Shown in pieces: positions 20,979-31,317 of a stretch of 64,000 nt of DNA. Both the position numbers and the translations under genes were made by a program. The notes beneath the pieces are model-generated. The model made no database searches, was not told where the DNA came from, and saw nothing but the letters and a program-made list of their open reading frames with translations. This DNA comes from Pseudomonas sihuiensis (GTDB taxonomy: Bacteria > Pseudomonadota > Gammaproteobacteria > Pseudomonadales > Pseudomonadaceae), in assembly GCF_900106015.1 (NCBI RefSeq), contig NZ_LT629797.1:5412268-5476267 (forward strand), written 5' to 3'. Each line of letters starts with the position of its first letter. Position 1 is the first letter of the stretch.

Positions 20979-23900
20979 ATCACTGGCTGCTGGAAGCGAT
21001 TGCAGAACGGCGTGCACAAGCGCTGCGTGATGCTGACCGGGTGCAGTTCTACCGTGAAATGACGCCGCAAGAGCCTGATTTAGATGCTCAGACCATTCAT
21101 GAGGTAGTGGCTGCGCTGGAACTGGCCGTGCTGGATATGGAACTGGACCGCTTTGGGGATGAGAAGGATCGCCAGGCGGTACTGCACAGTGCAGCAGCAG
21201 ATGCTTTCCGACTTTTGCGGGTACTGCCCTTACCTGAAACTCCGATGGCAGCGGCTACGCACATGCTGCGGGCATCCATATTGGCGGTGATTGGTGACCG
21301 GGGAGCAGATGCTGCGCGCTGGCTCCGTGCGCTTGATGATAAAAAAGCTTGGCCCGTGCTACCCCTGAACTCGTCAGATTGGGGGGAGCGCTGTCGTGCC
21401 ACTCTTACCGATGTATGGTTGCGCCTGGTTCGCAAGCAAGGCTGGAACGACCGTGACACCGTACTTGAGCGGGTGGCTGCTCTGCGCACCAGCCAGCAGG
21501 AGTTTGAGCGAGAGTACCTGGGGTCTTTCGATCCGCTGCAAGCAAAGCGCTCGGCGCTAGAGCTTATCGCCATCTACCATTTGGCCAAAGCAGCTGACGT
21601 GCTAGCCCACTTCATCACCGATGGCGTGGTGGAGGATAGTTTTCAGATTCAGCCGATGCTGGACTCGCACTTTGACCGTGCCATTGCGGCCTGTGATACC
21701 GCTCAGTTGCTTGAGCTGGGGCCGCTAACGCGTCTGTTGGCAAGGGCAGCCGCTCAGATGGAGGCGAATTCGCTGTGGACGGTCACTCGTGCGGTGAACT
21801 CAAGGGTGACGAAATTTGTGCGCGAGTTGGTCAGTCGTGGCCGTGGTGATCGTGCCCTGTTCGATGTGCTGCCACCTCAGCGCCGCACGCTTGCTGAGCG
21901 GGGCTTGCTGGGATCTAGCCGCCGTGCCGTGGTGGTTAGTCTGCCGACTTCCAGTGGTAAGACGCTGATTGCCCAGTTTCGCATGCTGCAGGCGCTGAAT
22001 CAGTTTGATGACCGCAAGGGGTGGGTTGCTTATCTTGCACCCAGTCGGGCACTGGTGAATCAGGTTACGCGACAGCTACGGCGCGATTTCCAGCCGCTAG
22101 GCGTGGTAGTGGAGCGGGTCAGTCCAGCTATGGAGGTCAACGGCATCGAGGCGGGGGTGTTGGCCGAGCAACAGAGTGATGCTCAGTTTCGTGTTCTTGT
22201 AGCCACGCCCGAAAAGTTCGATTTGATGCTACGCCAGGGGTGGGAGGAAAAAATTGGTCGTCCGCTCACACTAGTTGTGGTGGATGAAGCTCACACGATT
22301 CAGGACAGTGAGCGCGGACTGCGGCTTGAGTTGCTGCTAGCAACTATTAACCGTGAGTGCCGCGAGGCGCAGTTCCTACTGTTGACGCCTTTCATCCAGA
22401 ACGCCCGGGAAGTTGCGCGCTGGTTGGGTGGTCTGAACTCTGAAGACATAAGCCTTGGGGTGGACTGGCAGCCGAATGACAGGGCTATCGGTATTGTCAG
22501 CGCGGTAGATGCGGGTGCCAAGAAGGGGCGAAGTCGCGATTATCAGGTGAACTTCGAGACAGTTCACACTTCTCGACCCAGTATTATCCTGGATGACGTG
22601 TTCCCTCTGGGCAGAGAACAGAGCCTGGCTACCTCGCTGACGGAGGTCAAGGCTGTGGGTACGCTAGCTGCGATCGCTGCGCGCAAGCTGGCTGCCCGTG
22701 GGCCGGTTATTGCCATGCACAACACTCCGGATAATGTCTGGAGATTGGCACATAAGCTGAAGTCTGGACGAAGCATAGAACTGTCGGCTGATTTGCGGTT
22801 TGTGCAGGACTATGTGGCGGCAGAGATGGGCGAGCAGTTCCCGTTGGTGGATTTGTTGTCCCATCGTGTGGGGGTGCACCATGGCGGGCTGCCGGAAGAA
22901 GTCCGGATGCTGATGGAGTGGCTGTTCGAGAAAGGTCATCTGGATGTCCTGGCAGCCACTACTACCCTTGCCCAGGGGGTGAACTTTCCTGTGAGCGGTG
23001 TGGTGATGGCGTCTACTCATTACCCGCAAGGAAAGAGCTCTGTTCCCATGCCGCCGGAGGACTTCTGGAATATTGCTGGTCGGGCGGGGCGTGTTTCTCA
23101 AGGGCAGTTGGGTGTGGTCGCGCTGGTGGCCAAAGACGCAGCTGACGTGGAAAAACGTCGTGACTTCATCAACCGCAACACCGGAGATCTGAACTCCGCA
23201 CTGATTCAGTTGGCTCAAGCTGCAGCCGGTGAACTGACTGACCTTGGATTGATTGTTTACCACCATCCCGAGTGGTCTAGCTTTCTGCAGTATCTAGCCC
23301 ATACCTACCGCCAGATGGGGCAGCCGTCCAACTTTGCCGATCAGATCGAGCAGGTCTTGCGTGGCACCTTCGGCTTTGAACGGCTTCGCACGTCAAACAG
23401 TCAGCTTGCTCGCAGTTTGCTTACAGGTATCCGCAGTTACGTTTCTTACATGGCTAGCCCTGCACAACCGCTAGGGCTGGTAGACAGTACGGGCTTCTCG
23501 CTGCAGAGCATCAAAACGGTCATGACCCATCGCGGTAACATCGGGCCAGATTCATGGGATCGGGACAGGCTGTTCAAGGCTGGTGACGGCACTCTGCAGA
23601 CCATGATGGGGGTGCTGCTCCGTGTGCCGGAGTTGCGCGATAACCTGAAGGCAGTTTTAGGTGGAAAAACGCCAGATGGCGACAAACTTGCGCTCATTTT
23701 GAAGGACTGGGTGAATGGTGAAGAGCTGGTCACCATTGCCGAGCGGCACTTCAGCCAGGAAGGCACGGATACAGTTACTGCCTTGACCAAGTGCGGTCAG
23801 AACCTCTTCGGTAAGCTGGCTCATACCTCTTCTTGGGGGTTGAATGCACTGCTTGCTATTACAGGATCAGAGCTTGAAGACGGCGAGCGTAGCCTATTAG

Positions 23901-24145
23901 CCAATCTACCCTCGCAGGTGTATTACGGTGTATCGACAGATGAAGCAGTTTCGCTGCGCCTTCTAGGTGTACCTCGCCGAGCCGCACCAGCTTTGGCTCG
24001 GGCGATGCAATTGAAACCAGGTGACTCCTTGCCTTTGATCCGGCAACGCCTTGAGGCCTTGCCGGAACAGGGGTGGAGTGCTGCACTGGGCGCTGATGGA
24101 CAGGTTTATCGCAAAGCTTGGCTGATCATGGACGGAGTGGAGTAG
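20975..24145 (+). CDS. SF2 DEAH-type helicase, HamB-like
   Basis: About 1056 residues; an in-frame ATG at 20966 is also possible, while 20975 gives the usual ATGA coupling with the upstream stop. Motif I LPTSSGKT (about residue 325), Ia YLAPSRALVNQV, ATPEKFD, motif II VVDEAH (about 435) and motif VI NIAGRAGR (about 700) place it among Ski2-like SF2 helicases. A long N-terminal region (300 residues) and a C-terminal region of 300 residues have no recognised domain. With the nuclease it forms a candidate anti-phage module inside the tmRNA island. Ends with TAG. Confidence 0.8.
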   Translation: MNHWLLEAIAERRAQALRDADRVQFYREMTPQEPDLDAQTIHEVVAALELAVLDMELDRFGDEKDRQAVLHSAAADAFRLLRVLPLPETPMAAATHMLRASILAVIGDRGADAARWLRALDDKKAWPVLPLNSSDWGERCRATLTDVWLRLVRKQGWNDRDTVLERVAALRTSQQEFEREYLGSFDPLQAKRSALELIAIYHLAKAADVLAHFITDGVVEDSFQIQPMLDSHFDRAIAACDTAQLLELGPLTRLLARAAAQMEANSLWTVTRAVNSRVTKFVRELVSRGRGDRALFDVLPPQRRTLAERGLLGSSRRAVVVSLPTSSGKTLIAQFRMLQALNQFDDRKGWVAYLAPSRALVNQVTRQLRRDFQPLGVVVERVSPAMEVNGIEAGVLAEQQSDAQFRVLVATPEKFDLMLRQGWEEKIGRPLTLVVVDEAHTIQDSERGLRLELLLATINRECREAQFLLLTPFIQNAREVARWLGGLNSEDISLGVDWQPNDRAIGIVSAVDAGAKKGRSRDYQVNFETVHTSRPSIILDDVFPLGREQSLATSLTEVKAVGTLAAIAARKLAARGPVIAMHNTPDNVWRLAHKLKSGRSIELSADLRFVQDYVAAEMGEQFPLVDLLSHRVGVHHGGLPEEVRMLMEWLFEKGHLDVLAATTTLAQGVNFPVSGVVMASTHYPQGKSSVPMPPEDFWNIAGRAGRVSQGQLGVVALVAKDAADVEKRRDFINRNTGDLNSALIQLAQAAAGELTDLGLIVYHHPEWSSFLQYLAHTYRQMGQPSNFADQIEQVLRGTFGFERLRTSNSQLARSLLTGIRSYVSYMASPAQPLGLVDSTGFSLQSIKTVMTHRGNIGPDSWDRDRLFKAGDGTLQTMMGVLLRVPELRDNLKAVLGGKTPDGDKLALILKDWVNGEELVTIAERHFSQEGTDTVTALTKCGQNLFGKLAHTSSWGLNALLAITGSELEDGERSLLANLPSQVYYGVSTDEAVSLRLLGVPRRAAPALARAMQLKPGDSLPLIRQRLEALPEQGWSAALGADGQVYRKAWLIMDGVE

Positions 24146-24202
24146 GCGAGGGCTCGAAAACAACCATCGATCTTCGAAAATCAGCTGATAATTTCTGGCT
24201 GC

Positions 24203-25462
24203 TTAGCGGCGTATTGGAATGATTTTTCGATCACCAAGTTGATTGATAGCTGCAGCCGAAAGATTGCCGGTAGCAGCCTTTTGAATATGCTCACTCCACC
24301 AAGCCATCATAGGGCGCCTGCGATCGATATAGTCCGCACGGTTGTAGGCACTGCGCACTTCGTCCTTATCCACATGCGCCAGCGCTACTTCGATCAGCTC
24401 AGGCTCCCAGCCGTGCTCGTTGAGCGTTGTACTGGCCATTGATCGCATTCCGTGGCTTACCAAGCGTCCCTCAAAGCCCATGCGTTTCAAGGCCATGTTG
24501 GCTGTTTGGCTATTGCAGTGAGTACGCGGATTGCGGTCAGCAGGGAACACGTATTCACGGTGCCCGCTGTAGGGTTTGATTGCTTCCAGAATGGCCAATG
24601 CTTGATCTGTAAGCGGCACCGTATGCGGGCGACGTTTCTTCATGCGTTCAGCCGGGATCGTCCAGATCCTTTTCTCGAAGTCGATATCGGCCCAGCGGGT
24701 AGTGGCAGCCTCAACGGGGCGAGTCATCGTGTGCAGTTGCCACTCGATCAGGCATCGAGTGGTTCTTTTTATGCTGGCGTTCGCGATTGCAACCATGAGC
24801 TCTTTGAGCTCATCGGGATGTAAGGCCGGCATGTTCTTTTTCTTCGGCTTCTTGAACACGCTACCAATCCCGGTAAGTGGGTTGGCGGGTATCAGGCCTG
24901 AGTTGACCCCGTAGGTCATGATTTCGTTGAGTCGCTGCGTAAGGCGTTTGACGGTTTCCAGGCTGCCTTTAGTTTCGAGCGGCTTGAGAAGGCTGATGAC
25001 TTTCGGAGCTGTTATGGATGCGATCGGCGTAACGCCCAAGTCGGGGAAGACGTGCAACGTAAGCGAGCGCCAAATGTCTTCAGCGTAGGCGGGGGTTACT
25101 GCATCTTTCTTGAGTTCATACCAGGACGTCGCTACGTTCTGCAGCGTGTGCTCGGTTGCGGCCTTTTTGGCCTGTCGATCTGCGTCGCGTCTCTCTTTGG
25201 GATCAATGCCCTGTGCTACGAGCTCACGCGCTTCAATGGTCAGTTTGCGGGCTTGAGCAAGGCTTACTTCCGGGAAGGTGCCAAGCCCCATATTCAGTCG
25301 CTTCTTGGTGATGGGGTGGATGTAGTTGAAATTCCACAATCTCGATCCATTGATTCTCACTCGCATCTGAAGGCCGTTGCCGTCAGTCAAGGTGTAGTCC
25401 TTTTCTTTGGGCTTTGCTGCTTTGACCTTCAGGTCTGAAAGGCGCGTTGTTGCGGCACCCAT
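24203..25462 (-). CDS. Tyrosine recombinase / P4-type integrase of the tmRNA island
   Basis: A 419-residue integrase with the DUF4102-type N-terminus (LSDLKVKAAKPKEKDYTLTD), a SAM-like core-binding domain and catalytic residues visible in TMTRPVEAA (Arg), SHGMRSM (His-Xaa-Xaa-Arg), LAHVDKD (His) and SAYNRADY (Tyr). It starts 185 bases from the 3' end of ssrA, a very common target of such enzymes, and reads away from it. Repeats just upstream (25483-25534) may bind it. It should integrate or excise the island to its left. Confidence 0.93.
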   Translation of the reverse strand: MGAATTRLSDLKVKAAKPKEKDYTLTDGNGLQMRVRINGSRLWNFNYIHPITKKRLNMGLGTFPEVSLAQARKLTIEARELVAQGIDPKERRDADRQAKKAATEHTLQNVATSWYELKKDAVTPAYAEDIWRSLTLHVFPDLGVTPIASITAPKVISLLKPLETKGSLETVKRLTQRLNEIMTYGVNSGLIPANPLTGIGSVFKKPKKKNMPALHPDELKELMVAIANASIKRTTRCLIEWQLHTMTRPVEAATTRWADIDFEKRIWTIPAERMKKRRPHTVPLTDQALAILEAIKPYSGHREYVFPADRNPRTHCNSQTANMALKRMGFEGRLVSHGMRSMASTTLNEHGWEPELIEVALAHVDKDEVRSAYNRADYIDRRRPMMAWWSEHIQKAATGNLSAAAINQLGDRKIIPIRR

Positions 25463-25482
25463 GGTGTACTCCAGTGCGATTT

Positions 25483-25534
25483 GTGTATTCCAAAAAATAC
25501 TGGCTTAGGGCTTGGAATACAATTTGGAATACAC
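25483..25534. repeat. Three-copy repeat upstream of the integrase
   Basis: GTGTATTCCAA (25483-25493) is matched by inverted copies TTGGAATACA at 25512-25521 and TTGGAATACAC at 25524-25534. The three iterons lie in the integrase promoter region between the gene and ssrA. Likely uses are integrase arm sites or an operator for integrase autocontrol. Confidence 0.6.
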
Positions 25535-25606
25535 GAAGGCATGGATGCAGTCAGACGTCTTTGTACGTCTATGACGCTGAAGGTCCCGTATTTGCTGGGT
25601 TTCAGA

Positions 25607-25635
25607 CACAAAAAAAGACGTCCGTGGACGTCTTT
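25607..25635 (-). terminator. tmRNA terminator
   Basis: Perfect palindrome AAAGACGTCC / GGACGTCTTT with a 2-base loop, followed on the minus strand by seven T residues; located 12 bases beyond the CCA end of ssrA. Confidence 0.85.
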
Positions 25636-25646
25636 AGATGTTGTAA

Positions 25647-26038
25647 TGGTGGAGCCGGGGGGATTTGAACCCCCGTCCGCCAGTTCTCCACTGTCGGTAC
25701 TACATGCTTAGCCGTGTCTATTGAGTTAACCCTCAGCCGCCCGACGGGCAGGGTGCATTGGGCGAGTTGTGTAAGTTTTAGCCACTTCGTCCACAACGTA
25801 CTACGCGGCGATCCTGTTCTGCATGACAATCACTTCAGGTTTACAGGCATCCCCTAGTGATCGCTGGAGCCGAAGCTACCAGAAGGACTAGTCGCGCCGC
25901 TTACGCAGCGAGAGCGTAGCCCTCGTAGTTTTCGTCATTGGCAACTATAGAAAGTTGCAACAGTTGATTTACGACTTCTGTTACCAAGTCGGCATGCACC
26001 TCGAGCTTCGCTACCGGCGTCGAATCCTAATCGGCCCC
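25647..26038 (-). ncRNA. ssrA: Transfer-messenger RNA (tmRNA)
   Basis: The 5' end GGGGCCGATTAGGATTCGA and the 3' end with T-arm GGGTTCAAATCCC and encoded CCA fit tmRNA. The tag reading frame (25904-25942, TAA at 25901-25903) gives ANDENYEGYALAA. The RNA rescues stalled ribosomes with SmpB. Length of about 392 bases is slightly long for the genus. The 3' end is intact and borders an integrase gene, so it served as the attachment target of the island. Confidence 0.97.
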
Positions 26039-26166
26039 AAAACTTTTCGGTTACAGATAGGACGTCAAGTGTACGGCAAAGGTTCCTCAGCGTCGACTGC
26101 GGATTCCATCGCGGGAAGCTATGATGGCGCCTCGCATCTGCCTGCGTCCTCTGCAAAGGAGCTGTA

Positions 26167-29082
26167 ATGCCGAGTTCTAGCCGCTACCCTCTACGTCAGT
26201 GGATCTGGCGAGCGTTCGTGCAAAGCGCGCTGATCCCGCTGATTCTGGTGGAGTCGGTGCTGATCGCGGTGTATCTGTTGAGCAATCAGGCGATTCGTGA
26301 CGCGCAGATCGAGCATCTGCAGGAAACAGCCGTGAAAGATCTGGCCAGCGCCGCGTTGCGCGAAGCGCAGATCATCGACGGGCGGCTGCGCTCTATCGAG
26401 TCGCTGGTGCAGGTGTACCGCGATGGCGCTCTCAAAGCGCTGCTCGATACCCGTTTCCAGGCCGATGAGCTTGAGCGCCAACGCCATGCGGTCACTGACA
26501 GTGGCGTGTTCTATACCCGCAGCGATGACGGGCGCGCAGCATCCTTCTATGCCAACAGCACGCCACTTGCTCAGCAGGATCACGCCAAGGTCATGCGCCT
26601 GTCGCAACTCGATCCGCTGATGCGTTCGATCCAGCAGGCCAGCCCGCTGGTAGCGGCGCTGTATTTCAATACCTGGGACAGCTACAACCGCATCTATCCC
26701 TGGTTCGATACGCCCGCGCAGTATCCCCACGACATGGTGATACCCGATTACAACTTCTATTACCTCGCCGACGCCAAGCACAATCCCGAACGCAAGGTGA
26801 TGTGGACCGAGGTTTACCTCGACCCGGCAGGCCTGGGATGGATGATGTCGGCCATCGCCCCGGTGTATCGCGAGGACTTTCTCGAAGGCGTGGTCGGTCT
26901 CGACGTGACCGTGGGCCAGATACTGGGCGAGATTGCCGAACTCAACGTGCCTTGGCAGGGCTACGCGATGCTGGTCAGCCATGACCACAACATCATGGCG
27001 TTGCCGAAGGCAGGGGAGCTGGATTTCGGTCTGCGTGAGCTGACCCAGTACTCCTACGAAGAGGCCGTGCGCCGTGAAGTACTCAAGCCCGAGGACTTCA
27101 ACCTGGCCAAGCGCGAGGGTATGGAGCCATTGCTTCAGGCGATGAACGAGGGCAATGGCAGCGTGCAGGAAGTGCTGCTCGGCGGCCGCAAGCAGCTGGT
27201 GGCCTGGAGCGAAATTCCGCAAACCGGCTGGCGCTTGCTGTTGGTGGTGGACGAGGAGCAGATCTTCCATGACACCAACCAGTTGGCCGAGCGTTACATG
27301 CAGATCGGCTATCTGCTAATTGCCGGCCTGGCGGCGTTCTATCTGCTGTTCTTCGCCCTGATGTGGCTGCGTTCGCGCAATCTCAGCAAGCAACTTGCCG
27401 AGCCCATCGATGGCATCGTCGACATGGCGACCAGCCTGGGGCAGGGCAAATATTTACCAGCCGTGCCGGACAGTCATATCGCCGAGGTCAGTCGCCTGGC
27501 TGACGCCGTGCAGCAGGCCGGCAAGCAACTTAAGGCCAGCGAGCATGAGCGGCAGGAGGCGCAAAGCATTCTGCAACTGGTGCTGGAGAGTACAACTGAA
27601 AGCCTCTGGCAGATCGATACCACAGATCTGACCATCGATCTCAGCGAGCGCTTCGTCCGGCGTTTTGGCCTGGGTGCGAATCACCTGACGCTGAGCGAGT
27701 TCAACCAGCGCGTACACCCCGATGATCTGGAGCGTTTGCGTCACCTGCGCAAGCTATTCGCTGACAGTGGCGAAGAGTATTTCGACGCCGAATACCGCTA
27801 TCTCGATTGCCGCGGCGATTACCTCTGGCTGCTCAGCCGTGGCAAGGTCCTGGCGCGCGACGCGAGCGGCTGGCCACTGCGTATTGCCGGTACGCACGTC
27901 GACATCACTCGGCTCAAACAAGTGCAGGAAGAACTGCGTCACGCCAGCCTTGAAGCGCTCGCGGCCAGCCAGGCCAAGAGTCGCTTCCTGTCGAGCATGA
28001 GCCACGAACTACGCACGCCGCTCAACGCCATCCATGGCTTCGCTCAGTTGATCGAGATGGAGGCGCAGGACAAGCAGGACGCCATGTTGGAGACCGATTA
28101 CGCGCGTGAGATCGTCAGCGCCAGCCGCCATCTCACTTCATTGGTCGACGACATTCTCGATCTGTCGAGCATCGAGAGCCGGCGTCAGCAGTTGCAGTTC
28201 CAGGCAATCGAAATCGGCGCGCTACTCAGCGGTTGTGCCGAGCTGGTGCAGCCCGAAGTGCAGCAGAAACAGTTGCAATTGCAGGTGATGGAGGCAGCCA
28301 ATCCGCCCTTGTTCGTACAGGGCGACCCGCGCCGGGTACGGCAGATTCTGCTCAACCTGCTGTCCAATGCGATCAAGTACAACAGCCCGCGCGGCATGAT
28401 CCGCATGGGCTACGAGGTGCGTGCCGACTGTGTGCGGTTGTGGGTTGACGACACTGGACCGGGTCTTTCCAGCGAGCAGCAGGCGCAGCTGTTCCAGCCG
28501 TTTCAGCGTCTCGGCCGGGAAAGCTCGAATATTCCCGGTACCGGCATCGGGCTGGTGCTCTGCCGCGAGCTGGCCACGTTGATGGAAGGCGAAATCGGCG
28601 TGCGTAGCGAGCCTGGTGTCGGTAGTCGTTTCTGGCTCGACATCCCCAGTGCGGCCAGCCCTGATGTGTTCGGCGACGAGACTGCCGAGGTGCCGGCGCA
28701 GGCCGTGAAAAGTCTGGTGCAGGTGCTGTGCGTGGAGGATCATCCCGCCTGCATGAAGATCCTGCAGGCATCGTTGCGTGAGTTTGCCGAGGTCAGGGGC
28801 GTGAGTTCATGCCAGCGGGCATTGGCCGAATTGCAGGAAAGTGAGCCGGCACTGGTGTTGCTGGATATCGACCTGCCTGACGGCAATGGGCTGGATATTC
28901 TCGACGCCATGCGCGCTGAGCCGCGTTTGCGTGATGTGCCGGTGATGGTGATCAGCGCGGTGGCCGATGCACGGTTGTTCGAGGATGCCAAAGCGCGCGG
29001 CGCTTCGGCCTGCCTGAGCAAACCGGTAGATCTGCAGGAGGTGCGTCAGGTCGCGCTGGGCTTGCTGTACAGCGGTTATTGA
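26167..29082 (+). CDS. Cache-PAS hybrid sensor histidine kinase
   Basis: A 971-residue membrane protein: TM1 about residues 18-40, a large periplasmic double-Cache domain to about 375, TM2 near 378-398, HAMP-like segment, PAS domain (about 470-600), H-box [21 protein letters not shown] and G boxes ([22 protein letters not shown]), and a C-terminal receiver with canonical [12 protein letters not shown] and LSKPVD. Its Cache domain is closely similar to that of the kinase at 52657-55146, notably [19 protein letters not shown]. The ligand is unknown. No regulator gene adjoins, so signalling must go through its own receiver or a distant partner. Confidence 0.92.
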   Translation: MPSSSRYPLRQWIWRAFVQSALIPLILVESVLIAVYLLSNQAIRDAQIEHLQETAVKDLASAALREAQIIDGRLRSIESLVQVYRDGALKALLDTRFQADELERQRHAVTDSGVFYTRSDDGRAASFYANSTPLAQQDHAKVMRLSQLDPLMRSIQQASPLVAALYFNTWDSYNRIYPWFDTPAQYPHDMVIPDYNFYYLADAKHNPERKVMWTEVYLDPAGLGWMMSAIAPVYREDFLEGVVGLDVTVGQILGEIAELNVPWQGYAMLVSHDHNIMALPKAGELDFGLRELTQYSYEEAVRREVLKPEDFNLAKREGMEPLLQAMNEGNGSVQEVLLGGRKQLVAWSEIPQTGWRLLLVVDEEQIFHDTNQLAERYMQIGYLLIAGLAAFYLLFFALMWLRSRNLSKQLAEPIDGIVDMATSLGQGKYLPAVPDSHIAEVSRLADAVQQAGKQLKASEHERQEAQSILQLVLESTTESLWQIDTTDLTIDLSERFVRRFGLGANHLTLSEFNQRVHPDDLERLRHLRKLFADSGEEYFDAEYRYLDCRGDYLWLLSRGKVLARDASGWPLRIAGTHVDITRLKQVQEELRHASLEALAASQAKSRFLSSMSHELRTPLNAIHGFAQLIEMEAQDKQDAMLETDYAREIVSASRHLTSLVDDILDLSSIESRRQQLQFQAIEIGALLSGCAELVQPEVQQKQLQLQVMEAANPPLFVQGDPRRVRQILLNLLSNAIKYNSPRGMIRMGYEVRADCVRLWVDDTGPGLSSEQQAQLFQPFQRLGRESSNIPGTGIGLVLCRELATLMEGEIGVRSEPGVGSRFWLDIPSAASPDVFGDETAEVPAQAVKSLVQVLCVEDHPACMKILQASLREFAEVRGVSSCQRALAELQESEPALVLLDIDLPDGNGLDILDAMRAEPRLRDVPVMVISAVADARLFEDAKARGASACLSKPVDLQEVRQVALGLLYSGY

Positions 29083-29098
29083 GCAAGCCCAGCGTGAT

Positions 29099-29344
29099 TC
29101 ATTCGCTGGCGGCCAGCAGGTCGAGGGCTTCGCCCAGCACCTTGACCGACTCGACATGATCACCGGCCTTGTGCAGGGCTTCACCTTCGGCGCGCAGCTC
29201 CTGCACCTTGGCCAGCACCTCTGGGTCGGCAGGCGGATCGCTTTGCAACAATGCATCGATCTTGGCCATATCCTGCGGGCAATGCATGGCCCACAGTGGC
29301 AGGCTGATCAGGGTTGCGGCGAGAAACATGAGCGTGCGACGCAT
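29099..29344 (-). CDS. Small periplasmic helical protein
   Basis: 81 residues with a signal peptide (MRRTLMFLAATLISLPLWA) and a helical mature part with MHCPQDMAKIDALLQ and a TPR-like HKAGDHVESVKVLGEAL. Good AGGAG Shine-Dalgarno. This is a conserved-looking Pseudomonas hypothetical; no function is assigned. It converges on the kinase gene. Confidence 0.75.
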   Translation of the reverse strand: MRRTLMFLAATLISLPLWAMHCPQDMAKIDALLQSDPPADPEVLAKVQELRAEGEALHKAGDHVESVKVLGEALDLLAASE

Positions 29345-29416
29345 GATGACTCTCCTGAAACGGGTTAGGGGAATCTCAGTATAGGAGAGCTCAGAGCCAT
29401 CGGCGCCTGGCGGGTT

Positions 29417-30442
29417 TCAGCGACGCCGAAGCTCCACCTGCAGGGCGTGTTCATCGGTCTGAGTGCAGATGATGGCTACATTCAGGAAGTGCTGGATTAC
29501 CTGCATGTTGCTGCTCAGATGCTCGCTCATGTGCGTTGTGCTGAAGCTGCCGCCGCCAGCCATGGCCAGTGGCAGCAGCAACTGATCGGCCAGGTGCTCG
29601 GCCACGGCGGCGCCGCTGTGCAGCCATTGCCGCGCTTGACCCACGGCCCGGTCAGCGACCTGCTCGGCGCGCACGCTGCTTTGGCCGACGCTGCTGAACA
29701 CCTCGGTAAGGTGCTCGCAGGCGATTTCCAGCAGCAACACGTTGCCTGGGCCGATCTGCTTGTCCAGCCAGATGCCTTTCAGTGCCTGTTCCGGCCACTT
29801 CAGGCGCTTGCCGACACGCGCCAGTTCGCGCTCGGCCACATGGCCTGGCACGTCCGCCACTATGGCGGTTGCCAGCTGATGGTGAACGGCGCCGGGCGCC
29901 TTCAGGTGCAGCGGGCTTAGCACCGACGGTGCGACCTGCAGGGCGATTGCGCCGCCACCAGCCGGTGCGAAGCCATGGCGCAGCAGTTCGATCTCCACCT
30001 GTGCGCCCATGCGCCGGAGCAGCGGCAGCCAGGCCCGCTCGAGAAACTCGAAGGGTGGCGCCAGCGGGTTGTGCGTACCGCCGCTGATGTGCACCCGGCT
30101 GGGCTGGTCGGCTTGCAGCAGGGCGGGTAGCAGTGTCTGCATCACCAGGCTGCAGCTACCAGCGGTGCCGATGGCGAAGTCATAGTCGCCGCCCTAGATC
30201 GCGCCGGGCGCAAAGCTCAGACTCTGCGAGCCGAGCTGCGCGCCTTCCACGCGGGCCGAGCTGATCTGCGCGGCCGCTGTTACAGCCGTGAGATGCTGAC
30301 GTAGCAGGCCGGGGCGGCTGCGCTTGGCGCGGATGTTGTGAATGCGAAACGGCTTGCCGGTGATCATCGACAGGCTCAGCGCGCTGCGCAGTATCTGGCC
30401 GCCGCCGATGGCGCCGTCCAGCTCGATAAGGTCCTTGTTCAT
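29417..30442 (-). pseudogene. rtcA: RNA 3'-terminal phosphate cyclase gene with one in-frame TAG
   Basis: RtcA converts RNA 3'-phosphate to 2',3'-cyclic phosphate using ATP. The 341-codon frame (E. coli RtcA is 338) starts [20 protein letters not shown] and keeps the family motifs [30 protein letters not shown] and HLADQLLLPLA. Codon 83 is TAG (30194-30196) in the block FAPGAI-stop-GGDYDFAIG, with the frame open on both sides. E. coli has Arg here. The context ATC-TAG-GGC fits C-to-T change of CAG within CCAGG. It is the last gene of the rtc operon. Without suppression the product is an 82-residue fragment. Confidence 0.9.
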
Positions 30443-30514
30443 CTGTAATCCTTGGTGATCGTTGCCACACTATCCGCACGGTGGATATCGGATCGGCTGC
30501 GAACTGTACTCGGC

Positions 30515-31303
30515 TCAGGCGTAGCGTTTCACTGTCTCGCGCAGGTAGGCGTCGAGCAGGCTGCTGTCCGCGCGGGTACGCGGCAGGCTCGGCACCGGCT
30601 GCTGCAGTTGCGTTTCGATGAACGCATGCAGAGCGGCGCGGCGCGGGCCATAGGCGGACTCGTCGGCGCTGCGCTTGAGAACCAGCAACTCCTCCACCTC
30701 GGCCAGCAGCGCAGAGTCGTCCACCGTCTGCAGCAGGTCGGCGAAGGTCATCGGCGGCCGGCCGCGACCCTGGTCGATCCAGCGCACGGCGAGCAGCGGG
30801 CGCAGTACGTAGAAGTATTTTTTCAAGCGCACCGAGTCGCCCTGCAGGTAGCCGCGAAAGTTCTTCCTGGCCATCGACAGGTAGTGGTTGCGCGCTGCCG
30901 GCGGGCTGTAGAAGTGCTCGGCCAGCTCGCGCAGGCGCGCGGTTGCCTGATCTTCCTGGCGATACACCAGCGGCGAGTCGAGCCACTCCAGCAGCGTCGG
31001 GTTGGACTTGCGCAGCAGGCCGAGGGTCTTGCGCAGTTCCCAGCCGCTGACGTCCAGCTCGTCGTCCAGTGGGCGTTCGATCACGTCACGCGGCGCATCC
31101 ACCTGGACGAACCAGTCCGGTTTTTCCACGTATACGAAGCGCGCGTCGTAATCGCTGTCCGGCGAGGCAAAGCCCCAGGCGCGGCTGCCCGATTCGCAGG
31201 CATAGAGCACTTTGACGTTGCGCTCGCGCTCTAGCCGTTCGAGTTCGACCAACACCCGGGCGCGCATGGCGTCGCTGAGCGGGTGGCGTTGTTGCATGTT
31301 CAT
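30515..31303 (-). CDS. COG3541-type predicted nucleotidyltransferase
   Basis: About 262 residues from the ATG at 31303, which follows AAGGATAG; the ATG at 31396 would overlap the upstream gene. The pol-beta-type nucleotidyltransferase signature ACESGSRAWGFASPDSDYD gives the GS and two metal-binding Asp residues. Such enzymes recur in RNA-repair operons with RtcB and may add nucleotides to tRNA or other RNA ends; the substrate is unproven. It sits between the amber-interrupted unknown gene and rtcA, all on one strand. Confidence 0.85.
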   Translation of the reverse strand: MNMQQRHPLSDAMRARVLVELERLERERNVKVLYACESGSRAWGFASPDSDYDARFVYVEKPDWFVQVDAPRDVIERPLDDELDVSGWELRKTLGLLRKSNPTLLEWLDSPLVYRQEDQATARLRELAEHFYSPPAARNHYLSMARKNFRGYLQGDSVRLKKYFYVLRPLLAVRWIDQGRGRPPMTFADLLQTVDDSALLAEVEELLVLKRSADESAYGPRRAALHAFIETQLQQPVPSLPRTRADSSLLDAYLRETVKRYA

Positions 31304-31317
31304 TTCTCTATCCTTGT

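Noticed and set aside
13984..25646. Second attachment site (copy of the tmRNA 3' end) marking the left end of the island
   Set aside because: No copy of the ssrA 3' sequence was seen to the left within the window; the boundary may lie outside or be lost.
30180..30986. 268-codon minus-strand ORF overlapping rtcA start and the nucleotidyltransferase gene
   Set aside because: Arg/Ala/Gln-rich frame without motifs, out of frame with two recognised genes.
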